Source: Mangifera indica (lineage: Eukaryota > Streptophyta > Magnoliopsida > Sapindales > Anacardiaceae). From it: DNA of 64,000 nt. The translations under genes and the position numbers were made by a program. Within the stretch, counting starts at the first letter, position 1. Every line of letters starts with the position of its first letter. Under the pieces are notes generated by a model. The model worked only from the letters and a program-made list of their open reading frames with translations. It was not told the origin of the DNA and made no database searches. The stretch lies in NCBI RefSeq assembly GCF_011075055.1, contig NC_058147.1, forward strand, positions 11,532,001 through 11,596,000. Direction: 5' to 3'. Positions 23,716 through 36,382 of this stretch are shown here, piece after piece.

Positions 23716-24694
23716 GGACTCGATGAACTTGAAATACTTTGCATTCTTGTGAGTTTTTTCTTTTTTAAAATAAGGTTATATGTCTACACCTTTTACTTAA
23801 AGGAGAAATGTTCAAGTGTGTTTGAAAAAAAAAATTATGATTTGAAAATTGGGGATTGTGCTTTAGAATTAATAAAAATCGAAGTTATTCTTCAATAGAG
23901 ATGAATTCTGTGCCAGCATTAATTCTCTTATATCTGTAGTTAAAAAACATTGAGCAAAGTATGATTATATGTCAACAGGCGTGCTTACCAATTACCGTTA
24001 AATAATAAATACTTGATAATCAATCCAAAAGAAATTATTTTTATTTTCTTAAACTCAGTTATATTTATTGCTATACCTCCATAAAAAATTAGATTTTTGC
24101 ATGTTACATTAAGGGTTGTTCCTCATGTTTTGCTTCCCTTAAAAAACTTAGAAAGAAACAAAATAAATTATATTATATAATTTTGGCTAGTTTCTTGTAA
24201 CATGGATGAGTATACTTAGGGTTAAAATGGTCATTTCTCATATATGCCTGATTATTTTGGATTACTTCTTCAAATAGTGGTTAAATTAAATGAAGTATTT
24301 GATTTTAAGTCTATGTACTATCATGCATGAAAGATGCACGTCCGTACCACATCAGTATTTTAGACAAAACTCACATAGACAATTTAAACTACATGCACAA
24401 TAATGCACACAAAAAGTGCTCGCCCGTGCAGCTTGTTATGGAATTGCCTTTAAATCTAACACATTACCACAATTATGGAGGTTATCCATAATTCTTGATT
24501 GTGTTTTTAACCCTAGAAGAGAGAGAGAGAGAGTTGCTTCTAAAACTTGTGTGTTGCCAATAACAGGAAGCAATTTGGGTGGAAAAGGAGGAAGAGAAGA
24601 AAAGAAGAAGACTGCATCAAATCGTCCAGCTTCGACAATCACATAAGTAAGATGACCAATCTACGTTTTTTGTTAAATGATGTATTCTTGTTGT

Positions 24695-24742
<48 letters not shown>

Positions 24743-25330
24743 GGTTTTGGGAAATTATGAGAGATTAATCGGAACATGGTGATATGCAAATATATAGGAA
24801 ATTTTATATGATTGTATGTGTGTTAAGGTTGGTTTATTAGGTATGCCATACACTGATATTTAAAGCATATATGAAAATATATAGGCTGATGATTAGAGAA
24901 AACATGCTAATTTGGGATTGATGTGTGATGAACATGATCAATAGAAGTGCATAAAATTATCTATTATGTAAGAGGTTTCGACCTGTGATGTTTGAGCCTT
25001 AATTTAGTGCACTTATGATGGTAGAAACATGTTAGATTAAGTGTTGAATTGTTAGAAATTAAGTAACATTCAATCAAACTTGAAATAGAAAAAAAAATAG
25101 GTTTCAAGATGTCATGCACAGTTGTTCCAAGCTATGGTTGTGACATGTCCGAAATATACGTTTTTGTACGTCTTGTATAGTCATGCACCCAACAATGCAT
25201 GCCCATGTAGAGGTCATGTATGACCATCCATACTCCATAACTTAGGATGTGGTATACACGGTCGTTATTGACCTAAATTACAATTTTACCCCTAAGATTA
25301 GAATTTACCATGACAGGAGAAGGATGGTTA
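23716..25330. other. Downstream intergenic region with simple repeats
   Basis: AATAAA-like signals for the PKS gene occur near 23870. A short GAGAGAGA run is at 24520-24533 and an (AT)n run at about 24698-24736. I see no gene; open frames on both strands near 24,416-24,650 are not supported by splice sites or motifs. Confidence 0.5.
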
Positions 25331-25359
25331 TACATAAAAGAGGATGACACGATCATGTA

Positions 25360-25915
25360 TGCCAACCTTCCACCACCACTACCATAGTTATTGCCACTAG
25401 CCACTAGCCACCACCCACCAAACCACCTTGATGCCACCAAGACCATAACTAACTGCCACCACCCACATGACCAACCTTTCACTGTCACGACCATTGCTTC
25501 CTACTAACACTTATACATCACCCTATTGTCGACATGACCACAACTAACAGTCGCCACCCACATGACTAACCTTTAACCACCATAACTATTGCCACCAACT
25601 GACTCCCACCCATCACCTTGCTACCAACATGACCACCACTTATTGTCGCCACCCTTGTAACCAACCTTTCATCACCGTGGCCACTGTCACCTACGTAACC
25701 ACCTTGATGCTAGTAAGAGCACCACTAAATGCCACCACCCACATGACTAGCCTTCCACCATTATGTCCATAGCCAACTGTCGCCACCCATATGGTCAACC
25801 TTCCATCCACCTGACCACTCTAATGCCACTAGGTCAACCATCACCGATTATTGCCACCCACATGACCAACCTTCGACCACCACAACCATCGCCTCCTGTT
25901 GCCACCTACTCGACC
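25360..25915 (+). repeat. Degenerate CCACC-rich minisatellite
   Basis: Variants of CCACCCACATGACCAACCTT recur at irregular spacing with ACCACCAC and TTGCCACC between them. On the minus strand it reads GGTGG-rich. Neither strand gives an open frame across it. Confidence 0.7.
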
Positions 25916-26374
25916 ATTTATTTTTAACTAACGAATACCTATCAATAGACATATGTTAATGCAAAGCTTGTGCTAACTCTCTTGGAGAAGAGTGTTAATT
26001 AGAATGAAGACGTTGTGAAGTACATAGACATGACATAAAACCCATTTTATGTTCCATGATCACCTAGGTTAGGTCTGTTGTCTTTGAACGTAGGTAGTCC
26101 ATATAATAAGGATGATTTGCCACCTACATATGAGGTAAAGACAACCCCCAGACCTTCTACTCTATCTCATTTGTTGTCACTGAATCAGGTTTATATCACA
26201 TATTGGGTATGTTTGAGGAGAGGATTCTAGATTGATTACTAATGTGTATGATTTAGTATTATCATATTTTGACATTTTCATAAGGTAAACAAATAACTAA
26301 ATCAAAAGGATAAGGATTTTGGTGTCCCCTTTACAAGATTCGCTAGTAAATCTTTAAAACAAGCAATGTATAAA

Positions 26375-27230
26375 TTATGTAAGCTCAACTATCCATGTAA
26401 TCGATTTAGGGATTAGAGTATGCTTATCTAGTTTAGTAGGTTCAACTAAATTAACTGGACTTTTATTCAAGGATACTAAGACATATGCGATGGTTAACAT
26501 CTTATGATAAGAGGAGCACTCATTGATTTGTCCTTCGTACGGTGAGGTAAGTGAATGAAATAAATCACAGGCAGTTTGATTCTCAATGACAACAAATTGT
26601 GGCAGATTAGTCATAAGCTAGGGTGGTACATGAAAGTTAATCAAATTTGCATGTTGAATACTACTCATACCATTGGTATCATTATTAACATTCATTGTAT
26701 CCTCAAATATAGGTTCATTGACCAAAATATCATCCACTTTATCACCATAGTTGAATGCATCCTAAGTTGGAATGTTTTTTATAGATCCTCATACTCAACT
26801 CTACAATTGACATGATAACTCAATATCGAACACATATGTGAGATCATCCTCATCAATATCATGATGGGTTTTATTCATGTTAAAAACAACCTTATCCACA
26901 TCATATTGCAATTGTTAAACATTAATATCAATCCTTAATAGAGGTACAATTGTTAGTTTTAGAGCGACAATCAAATATACAAGAACTATTTGGGACATCT
27001 TCTAAGAAATGGTGGTCACACGATCCTCCATGTCATAAGACATCTCATTGATGTAATTTTTGGTCTTATGGCTATATGGATAAAGTTTCATCTATGATCA
27101 ATATGTAGACTCTTATGCAATAACCCAATAAATCCCTCATAAGTCATAACCAATTGAATTCTAATCAATTATTGTTTGTTGCTATTGTAATCCATTATGT
27201 TTCGTATTTGCTCATCACCCTCTATATCCA
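26375..27230 (-). pseudogene. Possible second MULE N-terminal relic
   Basis: The minus strand near 27,210-26,960 gives pieces such as YEGFIGL and WRIV in shifting frames, in the same position relative to a tandem array (27,430-27,790) as the N-terminus of the 12,089 element. Strongly decayed with many stops; the assignment is tentative. Confidence 0.3.
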
Positions 27231-27429
27231 ACTAGAGCAAAATAATCAAATTTGATATTATAATCAACCTTGAAATGGGCATATAAGTTAATTATTTCCA
27301 AAAAAAAATTGCACTCGGCCAAAAATTTTCATTTCACTTGACATTTCTTGCATACAATCAATAGTGTAATTTGGTATGTATGTGAAAAAAATCAATTATG
27401 CCATCATAAAATATTCATAAAACCCTTGC

Positions 27430-27790
27430 ACAATATGTGATGTAAATTTTGATATGATATCAATAAGCCCCTTCACGTCTTACATGGCAAAATTTTTCAA
27501 AAGGTGCCTACATGGTAAAATTTCAAACTCCTTATATCACACAATATAATATCAATAAGCCCACACATACCTTGCATAATAAAATTTCAGTTAGGCCTTT
27601 GCATTGTAAAATATCAAAACCACTCATGCATCGCACATAATATGATATCAATAAGACCCTTATGCACCCTGCATGATAAAATTTCAATAAGGCCTCCACA
27701 TGGTATAAAAACAAACCCCTCATACTTTGGACATTGGAAAATGTTCATAAACACATCTCACGTGTCGCACATAAATGTGAACACGTTTAG
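27430..27790 (+). repeat. Tandem repeat, about 94 bp, three to four copies
   Basis: ATATGATATCAATAAGCCCC at about 27453 recurs near 27544 and 27640, with GCATGATAAAATTTCAATAAGG-type parts between. Copies are diverged. Confidence 0.65.
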
Positions 27791-28047
27791 GTATCCTATT
27801 GAAAAAGCAAAAATCGAAACCCAAACTTGAACTAACCAATTCTTAAGATTTAGGAATAAAAAGAATGGAACTAAAACCTACATGGATAGATTCTTACTTG
27901 AAATCTATCTAAATGGTTCTATGTATCCAATACCTTTCACCTTTTTGTTTCTTTATTTACCTTCCTTAAATATCACCACCATTTCCCGCTAGGGTGTTAT
28001 AGGTTCATTTATTACTTTTAAATCAAAATCACAACCAATCACTAATA

Positions 28048-28567
28048 GGCCAAAGTACTATTTCCAACCCACGTTTTAGCCTATTCTTAAAAAAACACCC
28101 ATAGTATTTCAAAAACCTAAACACTCACCTATGAGTTAACTTTTATTGAAATTTTCTATTAGAAGCAAGGGTAAAATTATCATTTTATCGTTAAACCCTA
28201 AAACTCTAAAAATTTATATCATTTCCCCCATAGTTTAGGAAACTAGCAATTTTTCCTCATGATTAAACTTTAAAAAATTTAATTTTCTCTCTTAGGGTTT
28301 CAATCAGAAGGAGAGGTTCACATGAAAAATTGAAACCCTAAGAGAAAAATGTAGTTTTTCAAAGTTTAATCATGAAAAAATTTCTAGTTTTTTAAACTAA
28401 AGGAGGAAATTATATAAATTTTAAGAATTTTAGGGTTTAAAGGTAAAATGATGATTTTACCTCTACTTCTAATAGAAGTTAACCTATGGGTAGGTATTTA
28501 GGTTTTTGAAATATCACATGTGTTTTTAGAATAGGCTAAAACTTGGATGGAACATGGTTTTTTGGCC
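28048..28567. mobile_element. Foldback MULE-type MITE, 520 bp, 9-bp target duplication
   Basis: The left end GGCCAAAGTACTATTTCCAA and the reverse complement of the right end (GGCCAAAAAACCATGTTCCA) begin arms of about 240 bp that pair along almost their whole length, including AACCTAAAC/TACC and AACCCTAA blocks. The spacer near 28,300-28,330 is only about 30 bases. Flanking 9-mers are TCACTAATA (28039-28047) and TCACCAATA (28568-28576), 8 of 9 identical, a Mutator-type target duplication. No coding sequence. Its ends resemble those of the element at 36,383. Confidence 0.8.
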
Positions 28568-28782
28568 TCACCAATATCTCTTTATTCGTTTAGGTTTTGT
28601 TGTATCATTCTAACATTTCCTTCATTTTCTATCATTTCCATTATTAATTCTTCAACCATTTCCACAATGTATCTAAAGTACCAGTTGTAGCCATGGAAAC
28701 TAAAAAGTGGATCAAACTACAATTTCATCTTCACCTATCTTTACAAACCCATTATCAATAACTAACATAAAATATCACCAAT

Positions 28783-29059
28783 TGATGCGTTGTGGGAGAT
28801 TGAGATTAAGATTGTAGAGACTCATAATTAAGAAGAATCTAGAGAGGGAAAGTTAACATAGATATGAAAAGAAAGAGGTGGATAATACTATTTATTTCAT
28901 AGTAATGTTTATTACAACCTTATTGTGTCTATATATGTTTTCACTAACCAACAAAAACAATCAAAAGGTGGCAATTGGCTACAGCATAATACTTATTCAT
29001 ATATATTTTGTATATTTCCTTTCCAAAAGACGATATTGACTTCTACTCTTGTGCATTGT
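28783..29059 (-). repeat. 3' LTR of the gypsy element
   Basis: Shares TGATGC(G/A)TTGTGGGAG, AAGAAGAATCTAGA, ATAGTAATGTTTATTA, CAAAAGGTGGCAA and TTCCTTTCCAAAAGAC with the right LTR. Visible differences are small substitutions and short indels. The inner end is uncertain by about 30 bp. Confidence 0.75.
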
Positions 29060-29219
29060 TTTATTGTTGTTGATTTAAATGCATGTCTGTTTTCCCCCCT
29101 TCGACAGACTTGTCTTCAAATCTAAAATTTGAAAATTGTACCTCATCTGTATATTTCCAAGTTGCTTCTAATAGTGCTAACCCTTGCCACTAAATAAGGA
29201 GCTAGGTAGCTATGACACT

Positions 29220-29675
29220 CTATCGTTTTACCATTTGTTTGTCAAGAACTGCTATAGGAATTAAATTAGGAAAAGACAACATTCTAAGAATATCTGGTGA
29301 AGTGTGAATTTGAGTATGAATAGGTTTAATGAGTGATACATGAAAAACATTATGAATCTTTATATTTGGTGGTAGTTTCAGCTTATAGGCTACAAGACCA
29401 ATAGTATCTTGTATTTGGAAAGGTCCAAAATATTTGGCTTGAAGCTTGTGACTCCCTTGACATATTGACAATTGTCAATAAGGCTGTAATTTGAGATATA
29501 CCTAGTCACCTATCTGAAATTTCCTTTTTGTTCTTTTTTTACCTATCATCAGTTTCATCTTTTGCTAAGCTTTTATGAGATAATGCTTTAGAGTTTGCAA
29601 TGTCACTTCTTTTGTCCTTAGGAAGGTGTCTACTACCTCTGTTTTTGCATCATTTGGAAAGTATAGAATGTGGAT

Positions 29676-29711
<36 letters not shown>

Positions 29712-32700
29712 TGTATACATATAATGCTTCATATGACATCATGTGAATATTGGAATGGTATGAAGTATTGTACCAAAATCTTACTAGCAACAATCACTGA
29801 TTCCATTTATGTGGTAAATCTCTAGTCATGCACCTTAGATAGTTCTCTATACATTTATTCACAACATCTGTCTAAACATCTGTTTGAGGATGGTAGGTAG
29901 TGGACACTTGAATTCCTACCCTTTATATTTAAAACATCTCCTGTCATACTCAGCTCACAAAGATAGATCCCGTATCACTAGTAATGGTACTTGGCATTCC
30001 ATGAAGCTTATAAACATGGTCCACGAATGTATGAGCTATAGTTGAAACTAAGAAAAGGTGGCCAAGGCAAACAAAGTGTGCGTATTTAGTTAGCCAATCC
30101 ACGACCACTAATATAGCTGATTTTTCCTCTGACTTAGGTAGCCTTTCCATAAAATCCATTGTGATATCACCAAACACATCTATAGGAACTAGTAGGGATT
30201 ATAAAAGATCAAGACATGCTATGTTTCTGGTTTGTTCCTTTGACAAACTTGACACCCCCTAACATAGTTACATTCATCCTTTTAAATACCTTTCCAATTG
30301 ACCATAGATGTCAACCTCTTGACGATCACATAGACTCTAGAATGGCTCCCAACTACAATGTCACGGAAGAGTGCAATGATGTTTTGCCTCAGAGTGGGGT
30401 CTCTACAAAAAACAAATTTCCTATTCTATTTTAATTTCCCTTGTATCCAAAAGTAATCTTTATATGTGTTGAGGCCTTACTACTTTGCTGCTATGATTGC
30501 TTGAAGTTGAGCATTAGCACTCCAAGAATTTTCAATTATCTATAATAATTTGGATGTTAGTAAAATAGTAGTCAAACTAATAAATTCTTTTTCGGTGCTA
30601 CTTGGCAGTCTAGAGAGTGCATCTGCCATCAAATTCTCCTTCCTTTTTTTGTATTGAATTTCATACTCATATTGCATGAGTTCAATAACCCAAGCTTACT
30701 GAGATGGAGTGGTAATATATTATTCGAACAAGAATTTAAGGCTTTGGTGATCTATTTTAATTACAAAGTGTTTAATCATCAAGTAAGGCTCCTATTTTTT
30801 TTTATAGTAAATAACATTTCCAACATCTCCTTCTCATAAATGGACAAAAGTTGATTTTTTAGAGATAAAGCCTTGCTAATATAGGCTACAAAGTGCCCCA
30901 CTTACATAAAGACAACTTTAATTCCATCACCACACGCATTCGTCTCCACAAAGAAGGTTTTTGTAGGGTCAGGTAAGGCTAATATTGGAGCTAAATTCAT
31001 GGTTGCTTTAAGCTTATCAAAAGCCTCTTGAGTTGCACTACACCATTGGAATGAATCCTTCTTTAATAATTCTATGAGAAGTCTGGCGATGTTACAATAA
31101 TTCTTGACAAATTTTCTGTAATAGTCAGTGAGGCCAAGGAACCTTCTGAGCTATTTAAGAGTCTTTAGACTAGGCTATGCTTAGATTGTTTCAATCTTTG
31201 TAAGGTTTGTTTTTACTATTTTTACCGAGATAATATGCCCCATGTATGATATTTCTGCACTCCTAAGTACACATATGTTCTTCTTTGCAAATAATTTATT
31301 ACTTCTTAGAATTTGAAATGCAGTTTTTAAGTGTTACAAGTGGACTGTTTGGTTTCTACTATATATGAGTATATCATCAAAAAATACCAATACAAACCTC
31401 CTCAAATGGCTTTTGAAAATCAAATTCACTAAATTTTGAAATGTTGATGGAGCATTGGTAAGTCAAAAGGGCATAATCAAAAATTCATAGTGGCCTTCAT
31501 GAGTCTTGAAAGTTTTTTTTTTTTATTGAGTCTAGATGCATACAAATTTGCCAATAACCAAACCTTAGATCGATTTTGGAGAACATTATAGCACCTACAA
31601 GCTCATCTAGTAACTTATTGATAATAAGGATAAGATATTTGTTCTTCATGATGAGTTTGTTGAGGCTTTGATAATCAATACAAAGCCTTTAAGACTCGTC
31701 CTTCCTTTTAACCAACACAATAGTGTTGTTGTATGAGTTATTGCTGTTGCGAATGATGCCTGCCTTCATCATTTCTTGCACCAATTTTTCTATGACATCC
31801 TTCTACACCCTATTATAGCTGTAAGGTCTTAAATTAATAGGTTGGGCTCCTTCCTAGAGTATAATCTGGTGGTCTTGGTCTCTCCTCGGTGGCAAACCTT
31901 CATGCTCCCTAAAAACATGAGAAAACTCTTCTAACAACAAGTCAACTCTTCCCATTTAGTCGCTTATGCCCTTTTTATTGCGTGTAAACTATAAACCTCT
32001 CCTTCATTACAAGGCAACATCACTTGGACATAGGCTATTTATTAAGTCTTTTGTTGTATCTTTTGTAATTGTAGGTTGCTAACTGCAGTCACCCTTGGTT
32101 CCTCCAATCCTTTCAAAATAAAAGGTTGTCTTTTCACTATGAAGGTCATTTTTAGCTCCTTAAAATTTCATAATATGTCCCCTAGAGTCAATAGCCATTG
32201 AATGCCTAAAATGAGGTCATAAGTGTTTAAAGGAAGGATATAAGCATCTATTGAAAATTGGTGTCCATGTACCATCCAACAAAATTCTTCACGCATGGAA
32301 TTATAATTCAACTTCTCCCTATTAGCTACCTTCACTGTAGTCCCCTTTAATCAGCTTTAATTTACACTATATTTTCAGAGTTATATCCTTAGTTAAGAAA
32401 TTATATGTGCTGCCAGAATCCACCAAAATGTACAAGGTTCTCTTATCATGTGTGCCTTTCAATCTCATGACTTGATGGCTAGTTAGTCCATTCAAGGCAT
32501 TTGAAGATAGTTGCATTTAGGCTTGGTTCGACTACCGTTTCCTCCTGCATTTCTTCCACTTCACCCTTTTCCTTTGTATCAACTTGCAACTAAAGTGTAT
32601 AGACTCTCTCCTTTTTACACTTGTGGCAAAAGGAATATATTTAATTGCACCAAAAGCAAAGGCCTTTTGCTCTTTTTTCATCAAACTCCTTACTTGATAA

Positions 32701-33620
32701 TATTTTGCTGGGTTTTTGGGATATTGTGGTTGATAATTGAGGGACATTTGGGGTAGGCATGATTGAGGGACATTTGGGGTAGGCAAAAGTCTCAGTTGAA
32801 ATGATTGTTTGGTGTATGTCACTAGGCAGATGTTTATGTTGGATTGAGAATTGAAGTATGATTTGTGTGTTTGGCTAGCGGAAGGTGTACGGGTAGATGG
32901 TTTGGGTTATTCTTTAATTGCAACAATAGTGATTTCCTATAGTTTGGCTAGAAAGTATGCTTCAAACAGTGTGCTAGGCTTAAAAATACGCACAAACATA
33001 TGTAGAGCATCAGTTAATCCAGCTAAAAAGAAACTAAAGGCCTCGTCCTCGTTAATTCTAGCCCTGAGATATAATTCATCAAATGAGTTTAGATATTCCT
33101 GCAGAGACCTCACTTGCTTCAGATTTTTCAAGTCGCCTAATGGATCTTCGTAAGTGTGGATCCTAAATCTAGCATTGAGACACTACACATAATCTTCCCA
33201 AGCCATCTGTTGATCATCTTTGGTTCGGATAAAGCCTTGATGCCATTAGATGGCCTTTCCTTCCAAGTGCAGAGCAGCAATCTTAACTCTGGTATCTCCT
33301 GGCATTTCGTTGATCTTAAAGAAATACTCTGCTCAAAAAAGCCAATTATCTAACTCTTCTTCATTGAATTTCAAAAACTTCAACTTAGTTGATTGATTCC
33401 ACAATTACTATTAATCAGTCACCTCTACTATAGGTAACTATACTGTCTTTTGTTTGTTGAGTATCTCCATTTGTTGCATACTAAGGCTTTCAATTAAGCT
33501 TCTGATTTCTTTTGCCAGTTCCTGCAACTAGTGTTGTTGCCTGTTCTCTAACTCATGCATCATTTGCATAAATTCTCAATGTAGCTCTTAGTTTTTGGTG
33601 CCTTTTGCATGGCCCAAATC
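29220..33620 (-). pseudogene. gag-pol of the gypsy element, many stops
   Basis: Domains in minus-strand order: gag (about 33,360-32,930, with VRSLQEYLNSFDELYLRARI); aspartic protease with active-site DSG in LYILVDSGSTYNFLTKDI (about 32,430); reverse transcriptase (about 31,850-31,100) with LCIDYQSLNKL and catalytic [10 protein letters not shown] (about 31,390-31,360); RNase H (about 30,970-30,780, FFVETNACGDGIKVVFM); integrase zinc finger remnant (GCQVCQRNKPET, about 30,260); integrase core with DITMDFMERLPKSEEKSAIL (30,177-29,950); and an integrase tail (29,471-29,220) with SHKLQAKYFGPFQI and NVFHVSLIKP, ending IAVLDKQMVKR just before the chromodomain position. This order fits Ty3/gypsy. The frame is broken throughout, so the element is inactive. 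Confidence 0.8.
29676..29710 (+). repeat. Poly-G run, 35 bases
   Basis: Thirty-five consecutive G bases lie within the integrase region of the gypsy relic, between GTGGAT and ATGTAT. Confidence 0.95.
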
Positions 33621-33623
33621 GAT

Positions 33624-33635
33624 GCTTTGATACCA
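33624..33635 (-). other. Primer-binding site of the gypsy element
   Basis: TGGTATCAAAGC differs at one base from the usual TGGTATCAGAGC complementary to initiator tRNA-Met. Confidence 0.75.
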
Positions 33636-33637
33636 CT

Positions 33638-33905
33638 TGATGCATTGTGGGAGGTTGAGATTGTAGAGAATCAAAATTAAGAAGAATCTAGAAAAGGAAA
33701 GTTAACATAGATATCAGAAGAAGGTGGAAAATATGTTTATTCCATAGTAATGTTTATTATAGCCTTGTTGTGTCTTTGCATGTTTTCACTAACCAACCAA
33801 AACAATCAAAAGGTGGCAACTGGTTAAAGCATAATACTTATTCATATATATTTTATATATTTCCTTTCCAAAAGACAACGTTGACTTCTACTCCTGTGCG
33901 TTGTT
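33638..33905 (-). repeat. 5' LTR of the gypsy element
   Basis: Starts TGATGCATTGTGGGAG next to the primer-binding site and aligns with the left LTR up to CTCCTGTGCGTTGTT near 33,905. Confidence 0.75.
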
Positions 33906-34626
33906 AAAGCATCAACAAATTTCAAATGTTTTGTTAGAGGTTACTTTTACATGAATACTTGTTTGTAGAACTACAAAAGGTGACTGAGACATGGTTTTGT
34001 CCAGAAATTAAAAGAAAATAAAGGAACCCAATTGGGTATCCTAAATATGGTCTTAGATTTAGTTTTCAAGTCAGTTTTGATTCTTTGGTGAGTGAAAACA
34101 GAATCAAAATCAAAACCAGAACCTACCCAAGGTAAGTTGGCTTCATGTAGGGATCAAAATAAAAAATTTGGTACCCAACACTTCAAGTTTACATCAGGTA
34201 TTTTGCTCACTTTTAGTCACACGTATTGGGTTTCAATCATGTATGTTTAAAGAAAAGCAATTCAAACTTTAAAAATAAAATCAACACACCAGTTATTATA
34301 ACATTGAAACTTAAAGTTAATTGTTTGTATAAAGACTTTGATGTATAAATTTTCATCCTTGATTTCAAATTGTAAAGACCGATTGTGAGTTAGAGAAAGT
34401 GGAAATGAGATTTCTAAAAGCTTCAGGGACTCCTTGGATTGTTTGTTCGTTTGAAAACATTTGGGTTTTATAAAAGGTTGGGTCAAGGGGTTCTTTTAAT
34501 TAAATTTGAATTTTGCTCATATTCATGTAGACTTCGAAGTGGTGTTTAATTTCTTATACACCCGTATCGTTCCAAACAGGTTATTTTAACTAATTTTCCT
34601 ATTTAAGACAATTAATTAGTACATCT

Positions 34627-35634
34627 CAAGGTTTGAAAAACCGGACCGGACAAGCTGATTCAACCAGTTGGACAGTGAACGGGATACTGTAGCGATTTTA
34701 TAATTAGAAAAAAAACCATTTTTTTAATTTTCAAATTGAACCGCAATTAAACCGGCGGTTCATGTCCAGTTCACAATTCCAAACCAGCCCAGCACATTCA
34801 CTGTTGAGTCAACAGATACAATGGAAAATAAATTAATAAAATATTATTTTTTATTGTGCCGCAGTATTTTACTACACCTTTTCTTTTTGACCTTTTTAAT
34901 TTTATGTACACCACTTCAATAGAAATTGTTTCCGGTGTTGCCGACGTTGCTCAAATCTAGACCTGTGTTGCCGCTGAGGCCATTGCTTCAGTCCTGCATA
35001 CTCAAAATGGTATGGAGAAGTACTATGAGGTTTATGATGTAAAGAGACTGGAATATAAGTCCTTCTGGAATACATTAAATGCTGAGAAGAAAAGAGATTT
35101 CTTTAAAGTGAGTCTTGAAGAGCTTCAAAGACACTGAAAATCAATAAATGTTCATCTGGCAGACAAGGAAGCCATTGATTTTACTAAAGAACACAAAACT
35201 TGGATGTGCTGGGAGTGTTGTGATTGTCGCCTGAAGTTTGGAGGTTTGGGGTTGTATAGAAAGCATTCCAGAGAGTTTCATTGAAGGAATCTTGATAGGG
35301 TGGAATTGGAGTTTTAGATTCCCAGTAAAGTGATTGCGTTTATTGAGAATGGTGAGTGGAAGCCTTTAGATACTGAATATTGGGTAGATAAAATTCTAAG
35401 TAAGATAGAATCAGAGCCTTTTAGTTCCTCCAATTGTGATATGTTTGATGAGCGGAGCTTAAATGAGAGTCTGCAAGATTTGATTGGCTGTGAAACCAAT
35501 AAGAATGAATTAGCTGAGCGTGCAGTGATTCTCAAGGGTAACCGGTTGAATCAGCCAGTTCAAACGGTCTGACCGGTTCAATCAAAACTAATACTCAAAA
35601 CGGTTTTTATTTCGATCTTGTTTTAAAAACCTTG
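34627..35634. mobile_element. hAT-type non-autonomous element carrying a host gene fragment (Pack-hAT)
   Basis: The left end is CAAGGTTTGAAAAACCGG and the right end ATTTTAAAAACCTTG reversed (CAAGGTTTTTAAAACAAG). The first five bases fit the hAT terminus rule YARNG. Flanking 8-mers are GTACATCT (34619-34626) and ATACATCT (35635-35642), 7 of 8 identical. Subterminal parts carry ACCGG and GGTTCAA motifs in several copies near both ends, typical of hAT elements. The interior is a DUF629-like gene fragment and no transposase, so it would depend on an enzyme made elsewhere. Confidence 0.75.
34990..35545 (+). pseudogene. Fragment of a ubiquitin carboxyl-terminal hydrolase-related (DUF629-type) gene
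   Basis: Plus-strand translation gives YKSFWNTLNAEKKRDFFKVS and LEELQRH, then AIDFTKEHKTWMCWECCDCR, a remnant like a CxxC zinc site, with FHxRNL and VIAFIENGEWKPLDTEYWVD. From memory this follows plant DUF627/DUF629 proteins annotated as UCH-related (FW..L..EE....FF.VS...L..H, W.CWVCCRC, W.PLD). Stops occur after LEELQRH, after REFH and after VELEF. The part from 35,330 to 35,572 is open. Only the domain interior is present, without start or end, which fits capture by the enclosing element. Confidence 0.6.
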
Positions 35635-35962
35635 ATACATCTGTTAAATATTATAAAAATACGAATACAATTTTTGCAGATATTAGAAGGTATTTGTTAT
35701 TGGAAATTGAAGAGGAATTTAAAATATCTATAATTAGGGATGCGCATAGTTTATTTTTGTGCGATCTAAAAATTTTTAAAATAAAAAAAAGAAACAGTTT
35801 AAAAGATTTTTAAATTAAATTAAATCAAACTAAAAAAATATAGTTTAAATTATAATTCCAACCAATTAAAATAATTTGTTTTTAAATATATATTATTTAA
35901 TAAAATTAGTTAAATTTTAGTTTTTTAAAGCATAATATAAATATATAAAATAAATTAAAAAA

Positions 35963-35966
<4 letters not shown>

Positions 35967-36016
<50 letters not shown>
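35967..36016 (+). repeat. (AT)n microsatellite
   Basis: About 25 AT units without interruption, within a generally AT-rich gap (35,643-36,373) that holds no visible gene. Confidence 0.95.
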
Positions 36017-36019
<3 letters not shown>

Positions 36020-36382
36020 TTATGGTTTATTTCAATTTGAAAATTACTATTTTATAAATCCAATCAAATTAAACTATAATTTTTAAACTGTTCGACCTAA
36101 TTTTATAATTTGAACCAAAATTATATACCACTCAATGCATAATCATGCACTAAGATGATATTTACTAGGATAACCATGTCTCTACGAGGAGAGGATTCCG
36201 TGAAATAAGCAAGGATATAGATGGCGATGTGGATAAAAAATCCTACAAGCAGAAACATGGGTAGAATGGAGATGGATGCCTGCCCACGTCACACCTGCCC
36301 CACCAGTACCCACCGTCTCTGCCTAATTTACTAAAATACCTATTGCATTTTATAATATTTGCCAATATTCTATTAATATATA

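Larger units (their letters stand above)
28783..33905 (-). mobile_element. Ty3/gypsy LTR retrotransposon, chromovirus-like, decayed but nearly full length
   Basis: LTRs of about 270 bp start TGATGCGTTGTGGGAG (28783) and TGATGCATTGTGGGAG (33638) and run in the same orientation, with coding on the minus strand between them. The primer-binding site TGGTATCAAAGC (minus, 33635-33624) matches the initiator-Met tRNA type and is two bases from the 5' LTR. A polypurine tract AAGGGGGGAAAA (minus, about 29101-29090) precedes the 3' LTR. I could not identify a target duplication, and the outer LTR ends have diverged, so the boundaries are approximate. Confidence 0.8.
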
